The notes: a model not told the origin generated them from the sequence alone. Shown: positions 10,590-22,137, numbered from the stretch's first letter. The stretch is DNA of 64,000 nucleotides from Malachius bipustulatus (GCA_910589415.1 OU342634.1:41222723-41286722); one strand, 5' to 3'. Translations and numbers: made by a program.

Positions 10590-11430
10590 TTGACTGGACT
10601 AAGAGAGCTTTTCTTTGTTTGGGCCTGATTCCCCATGTTTTGCCACAGATCCTTTCACACGCCCACAAGAAGAGTTTGGCTTTGCGTATAACTTTTTTTC
10701 AGATGGGAGTTCCAAGTAAGCTTTCTATCCAGCACCCTTTCCAGATTTTTTAGTAAAAAAGAGGTTAGGTTAATGGTCTGAGCGACTTTGGGTGTAGCTC
10801 TGTGCGATCCCCCTAGGGTATGCACCCCGTCGCCGACCAGCCGACCATGCCAGACTACCTCTAAATATCTTTCTTAATTAGAGCTGACATCAATATCCCC
10901 AAACTCTCTTGTAGTAAGGCCGGAAATGTGGCGATTTGAAAGGCTCGAAGGCTTTCTACCGCTCTTTCAATTATTGTATGGGCTTTTATGATCGATCGAC
11001 ACAATATTATACCAATCAAGTTTTTGAGGTCGTTTTTGTCGTCCTCCTGCTGGGAACGGTCGACGATCAGACAGAGAGATCTATCTGGGAAGTGTGTATC
11101 TCTTAAGATCTCTAGCGTTTCTTCGCTTGAGTCATTGTAGTTTTACTGTACCAAGCGTTTGTACCGGATCTGTTGAGAGTTATCTTGTGGATTTTGTTAC
11201 TGCTAGACAGATCACTTATGCTCTCGCAGGACCTCCTCCCAGGCTCTCTTTTAGATCGTCTGATATCCTTATTGTATTCCGTTAGAGTACGTTTATATTT
11301 TTCCCAGTTGCCCGCCAGCTCGATTGATAAGAGTCGTCGAACTTCCTTTCTTCGTTTTTCTAAGTCGTTGTTCTACCAGTCATTTTTGTTATTTCTCTTA
11401 ACCTTTAGTGAACAGTTTTAGTTTAGTGGA
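10590..11430 (-). pseudogene. LINE relic: linker, start of RT, post-RT segment
   Basis: Reading minus, at about 11300-11190 the frame gives KYKRTLTEYNKDIRRSKRE. Then SSEETLEILRDTHFPDRS follows, the linker before reverse transcriptase in R1/I/LOA-type LINEs. At about 10980-10880, AVESLRAFQ and FPALLQESLGILMSALI match the N-terminal RT region. The catalytic RT core is deleted. At 10760-10600 NLERVLDRKLTW and KAKLFLWACERICGKTWGI match the post-RT segment. The element continues at 5350-5837 beyond the 4.7 kb insertion. Confidence 0.7.
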
Positions 11431-12117
11431 CAGTTTCGTGATATGCTGATAATCGCTTTCTGGATCTGCGCCGCCGCGATGTTTGGTATAGAGGTGTTGT
11501 AAATACATTTGCAAGGGTTGATTAAAAATGCTCTCTATTATTCTTATATACAAAAATTTTATTAACTTTTTCACATTGATACAGACCGTTTGATAGTTTT
11601 ATAAAGCTTTTGTTTTATAAAAGAATTTAAAGCAATTAAATTATAATTAAAATAATAAAAGTACTTACTTATAATTAATTATTATAAAACATTTTCTTGT
11701 ATAAAAATAACATCACCAAAATAATTGTACTTATGCAAATTATTTTCTATAGGTAACAAAAATGGTAATTTTCAAAAATAATTTCCTAACTTAACTAATT
11801 TATCACCTAAATATAATAATTACGGATCACATTAAAATTCTTATTTCATCTTAGTAATAAATACAATAAAAGTGGACCACTATATGGTGATAAAAATCGT
11901 TTCAGATTTTAATATAAAATTTTATCTAAATTTGCTGCCATTTTACGTTAGAAAAGTGATTTGTTTATTGGTTTATAACTATGATTAATATTTTCTTTTT
12001 TATTATTACAGTTACTGTAGCTGCTCTATATTGTGCGTCATCTTAAAACTAGTGCCTCCTTTCGTTGAGCAAAACTACGTATAATGGCAACCCCTTTAAA
12101 TCCCCCTACATCAACTT
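11431..12117. other. AT-rich stretch, 3' flank of the ABCG gene
   Basis: It probably contains the 3' untranslated region and polyadenylation site of the minus-strand transporter; AATAAA-type words on the minus strand occur near 12000 and 11965. No other gene is seen. Confidence 0.4.
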
Positions 12118-15100
12118 TTAACGATTCATTTTCATTTTTATTCTTAATACACAATAGGTAACTATTCTTAAAACCAGGAACAGCCCTACTAATACAACAG
12201 AATTTATTAGGTATGTGATCATGTCCGATTTCATAGACATATCTTTTAGGAATTTTTCGGGATATTTGAACAAACAAAATTTCTGATCGCATTTCAATTT
12301 CGGTCTGTTTAGGCCGTAAATTGCTATCATTGTACTCTCGAAGCTATATCTGACATAACTCACATAAGGAAGCCATTGTAGATAGTATGGAATGTCTTTA
12401 AAATCTGCGAAAAATCCAGAAAACAAAACTAGCGGAATCGTGATTATGGGACCCATGTACACTCCTCCCTGTAATATTGAAAATTTTAGTTACAAGTATT
12501 AAGAATATATGGTTAAAACTTTAGCAGTGGGTATTATAAAGGCTCTCGTTAAATTAACGGGCAGATTTCTGACGCCGTTTCTAGAAAAGCGATTTTTGGC
12601 ATTTTTTGCAAATGGTAGGTACCAGAAATCTGCCCGTTTGCTTAAATAGTCCGTTATAATAATGGCTGTAAAAATACTTACTTCAATATTAAACGCTGCA
12701 CCGACCAAAAGACCAAAACTTTGGGATACAAGTGCTGTTAATACGGCAGTTAAGAGAAACATTGAAAATCTAATTATTTCAAAAGGTTGCGATGTCAAGT
12801 AGTAAACACCCATAATGTAACAGGAAGTGAGTACAATCTGAAAAATTCAAGATAATAATTATTACAACAAGTACCTACTTTTTAGTACCTACTCAGTTTT
12901 TTTGAAATAAGTAAGTACATCAAGTGTCTTGAATTATTGGAATGAAGGCAAATTTATAACGGACTTGATTCAATTTTTGAACTACTTGATAGGAGATGGA
13001 GAAATAATTGTCCCCCCTCTGTATACAGAATCAGAGGTTCGAAGAGTTCGCATCCAGGGTCCTGTGACGGTGGACACATGGACGAGATTCCCTTGTTTAC
13101 TCTTAGGGCGAGCATTATCAAGCGATAATTGAGAATTGATAAGTTAAGTCAGGTGATAAGTTATTTATCCAGGGCTCCAGTAGCAGTCAAGGCGAGAAGG
13201 GTTTTACCAAGTGAGGATTAGAATTAACATTAATCAAGTCTTAAGCTATCTTTCAAAAATTAACAAACACCAGTAGAGAGGGATTATTTTTGTACCTTCT
13301 AAATAGCCATCCAACAGTCAGGGGATCCAGGATGTCTGGCATTCAAAACTCGATTAGCTCAGAGAGCCCCCCCCCCAATAAAGATGATCAAGATCAAAAT
13401 AAACACTTATTTTAAGATTTATAGAAAGACTCTCATTTTACTGTCAAAATTGTAAGAAAAAGTAAATAACAAAATGTTTGAGGCTGCAGGCATATCACTT
13501 ACTTGAAACGGTATATCCGCTAAGGTCTTCGCAAAGTAGTAGGCCTTTAATGAGTACCAGCAGTTCATATGCTCCCGTAAGAAAACAGACATTTCAAGTG
13601 GAACTGGAAGAGTTATTCAAGATTAATAAGTTAGTTTAAAAAGTAAACTTAAATTAAAATTTAAAACTGGAAATGATTTTTGACACATTGCATCTCCTCT
13701 AGTTTAGTCATAACCACATCTCTTTATAATAATTGGGTATAGGGTGAGTTTTTTAAAAGTTGCCACCCTCAGTAACTCTGCTAATATGACATTAATAAGA
13801 CAAAATTCCTTTAACAAGTAATTTTTTGGGGAAGGGGCACATTTTAATATCAATATTTTAACTTTTTATCTGTCAACCGCTACCCCCATCAATCGGAAGC
13901 TCCGCGAAATGTCAAATGAGAAGAGAGTCATGTGACAAATCATTTGAAAGGTATTTTTGAGGACAATATTTCTTCCGAATTTCGAACTCATATTAGGTCA
14001 TTTCAAAAAAGAACAAAGCTAATTTTAATGCAAGAGGGGTTATGCGGAATTGCTATACATTATTTGGAGCTTGGAAGATCTTCCAAACTCTTTGCGGCCA
14101 GATTTCATTGAGGTTGATATTGAGGTTTTCAAGAAAGTTACATGTGAATTTTTCGTTAGTTTGAAAACAACAACTGAAGCCCAAATTTTTTTGAATTCAT
14201 GAATATTGATTTTTGATACACGACCCCCATTTTCATTTGAAATTTTTTATGTTATTGGTGGGGTAGACAAAAAATACTCCTTTCAGATATTTAAAGGGTG
14301 GTGGTAATTAAAAAAAAACACCCTATAATATCATAGCTATTAGAAATATTAATAATGACAATTAAAATTAATTGATTGATACAACTTACAAGTGAGAATG
14401 GTGGGCATCATTGCAGTGAACATAGTGAACATGTTGATAAAAAACAGACAGCCAGCATTGCTGTGAACTTTGGCAGCGTCTTCACCTATGTCATAGTACA
14501 TTAGTCCGAGCAAGATTCCTATTATAAAATGCGAGAGGAGGCGCATCCGTGTCAAAGTTCGATCTCTTAGAATGATTTGTACAGTTCTTTTCACCAAGAT
14601 ACAGAACTGTTGGCAGCAGGACGTTGAGAAGTCGTTCTTTTCTAGAAAGTTTCGCAAATATGAAAAAAATTGGTAAAATATTACTAATCAAATATTTTAG
14701 TTTTAGTACCTGTCAAGTTTTCTGCAGAATCAAGCAAAGATGTGGTGCATGTAGCCGGATTTGAAACTGGTATATCCGCATACCCATTTGGTATAGTCAT
14801 AGAATTCGCTTCGACTTGCCCCTTGGAAATATCGTTTGAAACGGATTTTTGATCACATCGACCCGCATTCACTGCTATCACTAATTTTTGAACATAATCA
14901 CCATGTTCTCCTGTTGCTACCTCCATCACTGTAATGGAATAATAACTTGAGGAACATGGAACCACAACTCTTAGTAGGAACTCACCATAATCAGCAGGGT
15001 TGTGATAACTAGGACATTCCAATCCCATACTAGATAAAAATGGTACTAATGATTTGACAGGCCCTTTATAGATACACTGTCCCTCTGCTAACATGTAGAG

Positions 15101-18100
15101 ATGGTCGAACATTTCGAAGAGTCTAGCCGAGGGCTGATGGATGGTACATATGACAGTTCTTCCTCCTCTAGCTAATGATTTGAGCAGACACAAACATTGG
15201 AAACAAGAGGAGCTATCTAAACCTGAGGTAGGTTCGTCGAAAAACATCACAGGAGGGTTATTCACGAGCTCTAAAGCGATGGAAAGTCGTTTTCGTTGAC
15301 CCCCTGATAAGGACTGTGTTGTGACATCCATGCTGTCCTGAAAAATGATAGTCAAAATGGTTCTACGTTCAAAACTATAGTGGTAGTAATAAAATTTGCA
15401 CTCACCTGCAACCCCAAAGTTTCGATAATTTCGTTGATGACGATTTTCTTTTCTGATTGCGTGATGGTTGTGCCTAGTTTTAGATTAGCGGAAACACTCA
15501 TGGCTTCTTTGACAGTAAGTAATGGAGATAAACAGTCATCTTGCATTATATAGCATGACATTTTGCGGAATCTTCGTAGATTTCTTGTTTTACCATTGAT
15601 TAATACAGATCCGCTTAAGTTGGAGGTCCTTTTGGTATAAAAAAATTGGTTTAGTTTTTATTATAAAAATCAGTAAATCTATAAAACTCACTTATACCCT
15701 GCCAGGATGTTCATTAGGGTACTCTTTCCGGCTCCAGATGGTCCCAAAATTCCAGTCAACTCTCCCGACTTGAAGTGCCCGTTCACGGCTTTTAGGATCG
15801 TTTTGTACCCACGCCGTCGACCCTCGGACACCGAATAAGACAAATCGGTAAAGATGATATCAACTGGGGGTCGACGTGGTAGATGTGTCAGGTGGATCGT
15901 TGGCTTCTTGTTGCATATCGGTGTGTTATTATTAGGAACCTTCTTGAGAGTACTGGATATAGCCACCCTGGATGAACCATTGCAGAGAGATGTTTGAGAA
16001 CCGCTGAAATAAGGCGAAGCTTTTAATTGAGGATTTTTATGTGCAGTTAATTACATCTTTTGATTGAAAGTAACGAAAATGATCAGAATTTTCTCTAATC
16101 TGATATGACTATGACACCTCTAGAAATAGGCTAAGTATACAGGATGTCCCAGCTTATTCGAAGCGGTCTCTGTAGGCCAAACGATGGACTTTTTCAAAAA
16201 ACTGTTTGAAAATTCAAGTACAGAATCACAATGGCCATAATTTAAAATTATTTTGGAGTATACAGAGTGTCCGATATGACAGTGGCAAATCAAAGCTATG
16301 TTTTTTTAAATGGAATGCTCCTATGTTATTGCATTTTTAGATTATCTGAGAAAAGAAAATAAGATTGGCTGTTACAGTTGGTATTTAAATTCAGAAGTTT
16401 TTGAGTTATAAACAAGTGAAAATCGTCATTTTTCAAGTTCAAGGCCCTGTATAACGGAAACGGCTGAAGATAGAGAAAAACGGCTTACATGTCCCTATTT
16501 TAACTTTTCATGTACTATCCTATGGTGTAGAAACATTTGTACTTTCTTTGATTTTTTTATTTGGCGACGCGTGGAGAACTCTCAGAATTTTTCAAATTTT
16601 TTATCACCCTGTATAAACATTTCATCTACATCATAAGATAGTACATGAAAAAGTAAAATAGGGACATGTAAGCCGTTTTTCTCTATCTTCAGCCGTTTTT
16701 GTTATACAGGGCCTTGAACTTGAAAAATGACGATTTTCACTTGTTTATAACTCAAAAACTTCTGAATTTAAATACCAACTGTAACAGCCAATCTTATTTT
16801 CTCTTCTCAGATAATCTAAAAATGCAATAACATAGGAGCATTCCATTTAAAAAAACATAACTTTGATATGCCACTGTCATATGGGACACCTGTATACTCC
16901 AAAATAATTTTAAATTATGGCCATTTAGATCCTGTACTTGAATTTGCAAATTTTTTTTGGAGAAAATCCATCGTTTGGCCTACAGAGGCCGCTTCGAATA
17001 AGCTGGGACAGCCTGTATAAGAAATATCTTCTCAATCTTGGTAAGTATATACAGGGTGGGCCAACGAAAAGGTAACAATCCTAATGGTTTGGAAAGTGAA
17101 GATGTATGCGAAAAACGCCGAACCAGGTCGATTTTGTTATCGAGGGGGACATATTTTCTTGACAGATTTAACTACCCAAGTTCACCCCGTTGGCAGGGGT
17201 AGCTACCCCTTTGCTTATCATCATAGGGAACAGATATCGAGTGATACATCATTTGAAAGCTACTCGAATTCTCTTTACAACGATATCCAACATTTTGGGT
17301 TTCGCTTACATACAGGGTGGCCCAACGAAAACGTAACTCGCCTCAATCACTTGTATGGAGGCCAATCTGTAAAAATCTGTAAGCGAAACCCAAAATGTTG
17401 GATATCGTTGTAAAGAGAATTCACGTAGCTTTCAAATGATGTATCACTCGATAGCTGTTCCCTATGATGATAAGCAAAGGGGTAGCTACCCCCTACCCCT
17501 GCTAAGGGGGTGAACTTGGGTAGTTAAATTTGTCACAAAAATATGTCCCCCCCCGATAACAAAATCGACCTGTTTCGGTGTTTTTTGAATACATCTTCAC
17601 TTTCCAGATTATTAGGCTTGTTACCTTTTCAATGGCCCATCCTGTATAATACGCTTAGTACCCTAATTCTAGAATGCTAAAAGTTTGTTGAAGTAAATAA
17701 ATAATTAATTTTGCAAGAAAGTACGGTCTTTAAAAGTGAATCAAGCAACTATAAGAAGGGTAACAATTTAAGTACTTATATTAGGTAGGTACTTACAAAC
17801 GCTCTTCAGCAAAACAAGCATAACTATAACTATGCCCCATTTGTATGCTATAAGCGTTATGTTTATAACCCAGAAAATATAATAACTTCCCACAATACAC
17901 TTTATCTATAAATAATGTACGTCCTTGCTTGTTTTAGGTTCGTGATATTAGAATTTCTATGAGGGAGGTTTCGATTTTCCCTTGACTCCGTGCTGTCTAG
18001 AAATAGCGTAAAATATTTACTGATCATGTTTGCTCGCTAGCCAAGTTGAAGCTCATTGGAAATAGATTTAGAGGGTAAATTTTACCTTTATTTAATACTT

Positions 18101-18419
18101 GATTAATTATGAAGTACCTACCTACCTAATTAACTAGATACATACCTAACATAGAATTTTTTTAAAACATTAAAAAAAATCTTATTTAAAATTATATTTT
18201 TTATATTTATTACTTTTTTTGTTAATAATAAGAAGATTATAAATAATGAAACACATACATGCAGATATCTCACCTTAAAACCGAAGCATTATTCAGTGCC
18301 TCCAATTCTTTTGGAGGAGGTGAAGTGAATCCTCTTGCATTGTAGGCCACTGCATCACCACCATCATCCCCAGTTACAGGAACTTGAATTTTAATAGCTT
18401 TCAGGTCTTTCAGATCCAT
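12118..18419 (-). CDS. ABCG half-transporter, ABCG1/ABCG4 group, nine exons
   Basis: ATP-driven membrane exporter of the white-type family; ABCG1/4 relatives move sterols or lipids, and the substrate here is unknown. Exons in coding order: 18274-18419, 15692-16003, 15406-15628, 14986-15337, 14710-14928, 14390-14641, 13503-13603, 12682-12837, 12118-12468. All junctions are GT-AG, phases agree, and the total is 2112 nt (703 residues), close to the usual family length. Walker [10 protein letters not shown] is at 136-144, Q-loop Gln at 182, LSGGQ at 237-241, Walker B VMFFDE at 257-262, and H-loop His at 294. NPADY then [12 protein letters not shown] is an ABCG1/4 hallmark. The membrane domain runs from about residue 450 to the end and includes [18 protein letters not shown] and [17 protein letters not shown]. 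All key residues are present, so it is probably functional as a dimer. The 5' end could have alternative first exons. Confidence 0.93.
12525..12668. mobile_element. MITE in ABCG intron 8, GGGTATTATAAAGG type
   Basis: The inverted ends are CAGTGGGTATTATAAAGG and, inverted, CAGCCATTATTATAACGG. Inside each end is TAACGGGCAGATTTCT or its inverse. A second copy is at 60493-60714. It lies just downstream of exon 8, about 13 bases past its splice donor. Confidence 0.75.
13739..14326. mobile_element. MITE in ABCG intron 6
   Basis: The inverted ends are TATAGGGTGAGTTTTTT and, inverted, TATAGGGTGTTTTTTTTT. They are followed by TTGCCACCCT and its counterpart TACCACCACCCT. It is about 590 bases and non-coding. 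Confidence 0.55.
14929..14985 (-). other. 57-base in-frame mini-intron in the ABCG gene
   Basis: It starts GTGAGTTCC and ends TTCCATTACAG on the minus strand. Removing it joins NPADY to [12 protein letters not shown], as in relatives. It is 57 nt (19 codons) with no stop, so retention would keep the frame. Confidence 0.8.
16140..17015. mobile_element. Palindromic foldback in ABCG intron 1 (first)
   Basis: The ends are CAGGATGTCCCAGCTTATTC and, inverted, CAGGCTGTCCCAGCTTATTC, both with TA flanks. The arms are about 390 bp and the loop about 90 bases (16533-16621). The inner core, from ACAAGTGAAAATCG through CATGTCCCTATTTTAAC, is shared with the foldback at 23827-24400, which has different outer arms. 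Confidence 0.85.
17052..17644. mobile_element. Palindromic foldback in ABCG intron 1 (second)
   Basis: The left end is CAGGGTGGGCCAACGAAAAG; the right end, inverted, is CAGGATGGGCCATTGAAAAG. Both are TA-flanked. The arms are about 250 bp. The loop contains a third terminus, TACAGGGTGGCCCAACGAAA, at 17311. The open frame at 17084-17413 is only the left arm plus loop. Confidence 0.85.
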
Positions 18420-18739
18420 CTTAATTGATTATTTAAATAGGAAAACCACTTCAAACATCATTCCACGAGCTGCTTCTATAAATAATGGAAAATGGTATAT
18501 TATTATATGAGCGATTATGAAGTCATCATCAAATCAATAAAGGCCATAATCGCGAATGTAATATTACCTATGCTTTATTTTCACTCTTTTATATGGAAGA
18601 AACAAATTTTAATCAAAATACTTTTTTATTTATTTTACTGCTTTGAACAATTTTTAGTACCGAGTATAGACTACGCACGCGTGGATTTTGAGAAATGTCA
18701 GTTATCGTTCTTGTTCACAGCTTTGCTCTATTTATCAAA

Positions 18740-18830
18740 TTTACAGCTTTTGATTGGTCCACGAGCGGGTATTATAAATTGCCATTAGCTGCGATTGGAC
18801 AAGAGCCGGTATTATGAACTATAATTCAAT
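18740..18830 (-). promoter_or_regulatory. Candidate promoter of the ABCG gene
   Basis: Two direct repeats, 18752-18778 and 18793-18817, each read GATTGG...GAGC-GGTATTAT on the plus strand. On the minus strand they present CCAAT boxes at 18794-18798 and 18753-18757, with TTATAAT between. They lie about 330-380 bases before the ABCG start codon and in the right orientation. Inferred only; no transcript start is known. Confidence 0.35.
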
Positions 18831-19100
18831 ACCTACTTAATAATTCATCCAAAAAGCTCTTATTATAATTGGAATATTATTCAATAAGAGTAGAAAAATA
18901 ATGCTTTTACTAGAAAAATCTAGTTTTAATATAATTGTCGTGGAAAAAATAATATAATTGTCATAATTAAATTTCATAAAAAAAGGGGACTCATGATCAG
19001 CTTGTCATACTGGAATCTACCTCACATACTCTTGAATCAGAGCTTGCAGCTACTTATACTTCGTTTCATTATGTCAGTCTAGTTGAGCACATTGTCACTT
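18831..19100. other. AT-rich flank with no recognisable feature
   Basis: Nothing is coded. The local repeated words AATATAATTG and TAATATAATTGTC occur near 18930-18965. Confidence 0.3.
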
Positions 19101-19560
19101 AAGCGTCAGTTCCGCCACTGGTTTGTAGTAAAAGGGGGTGGTAAAAACGACCCCGTTCCGTATCTGCGTACAAATGGCCTACAACCCCCGGTCAGCTCAC
19201 GTCTTCATTCTTGCTTTTTGTGCCGTCACTGCCGTCCAAAGCTGGTTGCGTAGTGCAAAGTGTTGAAGTGTAAGTGTGAAGTTAATTGAGCGTACCTGCG
19301 TATTAAAAATGCCGTAGAGACAGCAGAATAACTAGGAAGCAATGAACCGGAAAATCAGAAAATTGCAGCTTACCCTTAATCGTTTAGTTGGAGGGACTCT
19401 CTCAAGTAAGTTCTTTTAGGAATCCCGAGTTATCACTCATTTTTATTTTCTTATTTTTATTTGGTTCCTTAGAGAAAAACTGGTGAAACGATGGGAGCAT
19501 TATTTAGGATGAATCCGCCTAAAATGAATGAGGATATACCTCCGCAACTTGCATTGATAA
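19100..19560 (+). mobile_element. Possible 5' region of a LINE
   Basis: A GC-richer block (CAGTTCCGCCACTGG, CGACCCCGTTCCG, ACAACCCCCGGTCAGC) directly precedes a LINE coding fragment on the same strand. It could be that LINE's 5' untranslated region after an internal deletion. An AGTAAG donor-like and a TTCCTTAG acceptor-like word lie near 19410 and 19470, but no protein is recognised. Confidence 0.25.
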
Positions 19561-19968
19561 TATTGCAATTTCTGGAGTACTAAGACTATCCTGCAGCAAC
19601 ACAATACCCACGTTTATTTCTGACCACCACGCACTTCATGCTACGCTTCGACTTCCGGACTCGGCCGGTGCCCACGGAAGCGGCAGTAATCCCGTGGTGA
19701 GATGGAAGAGGGACATAAATGACCCCCTGCTCCTCGCTCAGTTTCAAAACGAGCTGCTGAACGCTGACTGGCAGGATCTTCTGGATGCCCCCGATACCAA
19801 TTCCAAATACTCCTGCTTCGCTAACACTCTCTCTTATTATTTTGACTGGTATTTTCCTCTCAGAAAATCAAGAATTCGTGATTCTGGGCTTACCAGACCT
19901 CGATGGCTTACCCCAGAAATACGTCAACTTTATGACAGAATAAATTTCCTAAATGAACTGAAAAAAAA
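19560..19968 (+). pseudogene. LINE fragment: end of endonuclease and linker
   Basis: TIPTFISDHHALHATL matches the C-terminal end of APE-type LINE endonucleases, where SDH is the catalytic motif. It is followed by an open linker frame, VRWKRDINDPLLLAQFQN through TRPRWLTPEIRQLYDRIN, typical of the region before reverse transcriptase. The LINE match ends near 19968, where a motif shared with 39966-39998 takes over. It may belong with the LINE at 26886-29368, whose frame starts in a similar linker. Confidence 0.65.
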
Positions 19969-20000
19969 CCTTCTTGCGCATCAATCGCAGAAATAGTGTA
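19967..20000. repeat. Shared terminal motif of an unknown element
   Basis: CTTCTTGCGCATCAATCGCA here matches CTTTCTTGCGCATCAATCGC at about 39975-39996. ATCGCA here can pair with TGCGAT about 20 bases on, making a hairpin. Both copies border LINE relics. Confidence 0.4.
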
Positions 20001-20105
20001 TTTTTATGCGATTCAATAATAAATATTTTCTTCCTATTTTTTTTTTATAATGAATATAATGAAAAAATAATCTGATTTTTTTTGGGAAAACTCCACCTAC
20101 CTACC

Positions 20106-20198
20106 AAAAAAAAAAAGAATTATATCATCTCGTGGTTTCGAACCCACACCAACAGTTTACTAAACCTCGGTGTAATGAACTGAACCACAGTGGGTTTC
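20106..20198 (-). repeat. tRNA-like sequence with oligo-T, possible SINE head
   Basis: On the minus strand TGGTTCAGTTCA resembles a pol III A box. GTGGGTTCGAAACCAC resembles a B box and T-arm (4-bp stem). A run of 11-12 T follows about 15 bases later, like a pol III terminator. The acceptor stem does not pair, so this is not a working tRNA. It is probably a tRNA-derived SINE or tRNA relic. Confidence 0.4.
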
Positions 20199-21119
20199 GA
20201 GTTTGTAGTGTTGATCGCGTAGATAGGTATATGTAGTACGTCAGGTACCTATTATACACCTACAAATTTTATTTTTTAAACTGGTCGTATCTTTGTTATT
20301 AAAAAACCAATTTGAATACTTTTTTCACCTGCATGTAGGTGATTTAATTGTTGTTGCGTTTGCTCTTCTAATTTTCAGAACCATTCATAATTGAATGTGG
20401 AAAAAAATAAAAAAGAAATTGCGAACCCTTTCATTGATTTAATAATTTTATATAAGTGTAAGCTAATTTTGCACAAGCGAAAAACTTTTTTGTTTTTCGT
20501 TTAAAGTGCTACATTAATCGAGGCGAATTGAAGCTAAGACATCAAATTATATGTTAAAGCAAAAAAAAAGGAAAATTTCGGTTCAACTTCTTCAAAAATG
20601 GACTCATAAACGGTTATAGAATTGACACATTTTCACCCTTTTTCCTACCCACGACACTGGCTTATTAATGGAAAATATGCTAATTTTATTGAATTAACTC
20701 AAATTTCCAATAATTTTCTTCAAATCCTGTTAATTTTATTTCAAAGTTTTTTTGCCATCTTGCTCATACAGGGATTCAAAAATAGTCAATTTTCCAAAAA
20801 ATTAAAATAGCCGCCATTTTGAAACGGCTCGGCCGATTTTACTCAAGTGCAATACCAGACCACTCTTTGTGGACATCTTACTCTAACAAAAATTTCAGCC
20901 CCCTAAATTGAAAACTGTGGCCAGAAACCGTGCCTCAAAGTCCGGATGTATGGAATTTTGAAAGGACACCCTGTAGAAGTAACGTGACTTTTGGAAATTT
21001 TTTCAACGAAAATCTAAAGTCATTCCAAAGCTTTACAAGAATCCAAAATTTCGTTCACTAATCTTGAAAGATAAAGCTACAGGAGCGTTTTGAAAATCGA
21101 AAAATCGTGATTTTGGAGA
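20199..21119. other. Unassigned transposon-like stretch
   Basis: ACAGGGATTCAAAAATAG at 20768 and GGACACCCTGTAG at 20964 look like facing ends of a foldback-type element of about 210 bases with no long arms. No gene is seen. Confidence 0.3.
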
Positions 21120-21128
21120 AATAAATAA

Positions 21129-21161
<33 letters not shown>

Positions 21162-21176
21162 AATATATATATATTG
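21120..21176. repeat. (TA)n microsatellite
   Basis: An alternating TA tract with a few extra A. The minus-strand frame across it (21033-21368) is not a gene. Confidence 0.9.
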
Positions 21177-21679
21177 ATAGAAGGTACTATGTGACTTCAA
21201 AATCAGATACGCATAATTCGTTGTCACTTCATATATGACGCTGTGGCTTCCGATTTCGGAAGTCACAACGTTTCGCCTTATTGAGTGCATATATAGCTTC
21301 AAGATGGCGTTAGCAGTCCGTATGCAAAAATTTTTGTGGAAGTGATTTAGACACCCTGGTACCCTCAAGATAACATTTTAGTTCCACAATAATCCGCTGA
21401 CGCTAGCATCGCGTTTTACTGCAGTTACGGCCTGAACGTTCTCACTTCCATCATATATGCTATATAAATGACCATTTATGTACAATAGGACATACGATGT
21501 GACATCCAATTTTGGCAACGCCGTAAAGCAATAAATTTGGCCTCGTTTCGTTGTTAAATTCATTTTCCATTCACTGGTAAAGTCTGCATGAAAACAAGTT
21601 CCAAGATTCTTACTTGGACTCGGAAGCCAATTACATATTTTATCCTGGTGAATATATTGATATCCTACCTACCGACCAG

Positions 21680-21918
21680 GAGCCTGTTTCACAAAAATAT
21701 GAGTTATTAATAATAGTCTCTATTTTTATCATATCAATTTTTGTGAAACACTGACCGACTAATATAATTGAAATAAACTGTAAATAATAGTTCATTAATA
21801 AGCTATTACTTAATAGACTATTACCATTATTTTGAGAAAAACTATTGAAAATCCCTTATATTATGAGCTCTATTACTATTAATAATAAAAAGTTAATAGT
21901 GTTTTGTGAAACAGGCCT
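21680..21918. mobile_element. Harbinger-like MITE
   Basis: The ends are AGCCTGTTTCACAAAA and, inverted, AGGCCTGTTTCACAAAAC. They match the ends of the HARBI1 element at 9188-10317 (GGCCTGTTTCATAAAA). It is about 240 bases, AT-rich inside, and likely mobilised by that type of transposase. Confidence 0.7.
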
Positions 21919-22137
21919 CTGAACCTACCTTCGCCATTAGGATTTAATTAGCTAATTTTGTAATTACCACCTACTTTGCATGTAAAAATCACACCCCATT
22001 CTAATAACTTCTGTTATCTTGCAACTTAGAAGTCGTTTTTAGCTTTCAATAATCGTGCAATCAGTGAGGCGCGTGTTATCTACTTCACAATAAAACCTGT
22101 CAGAACAATCGGACTCTGTTTAATTTAATTATACTTC

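Noticed and set aside
14684..15355. A single 223-codon frame spanning two ABCG exons
   Set aside because: It reads through a 57-base GT-AG intron and past a real donor near 14709. Removing the intron restores the family motif, so it is not one exon.
17084..17413. 109-codon plus-strand frame
   Set aside because: It lies entirely in a foldback arm and loop; the same sequence is inverted next to it and no domain is seen.
21033..21368. 111-codon minus-strand frame
   Set aside because: It crosses a TA microsatellite and codes for alternating Tyr and Ile; low complexity.
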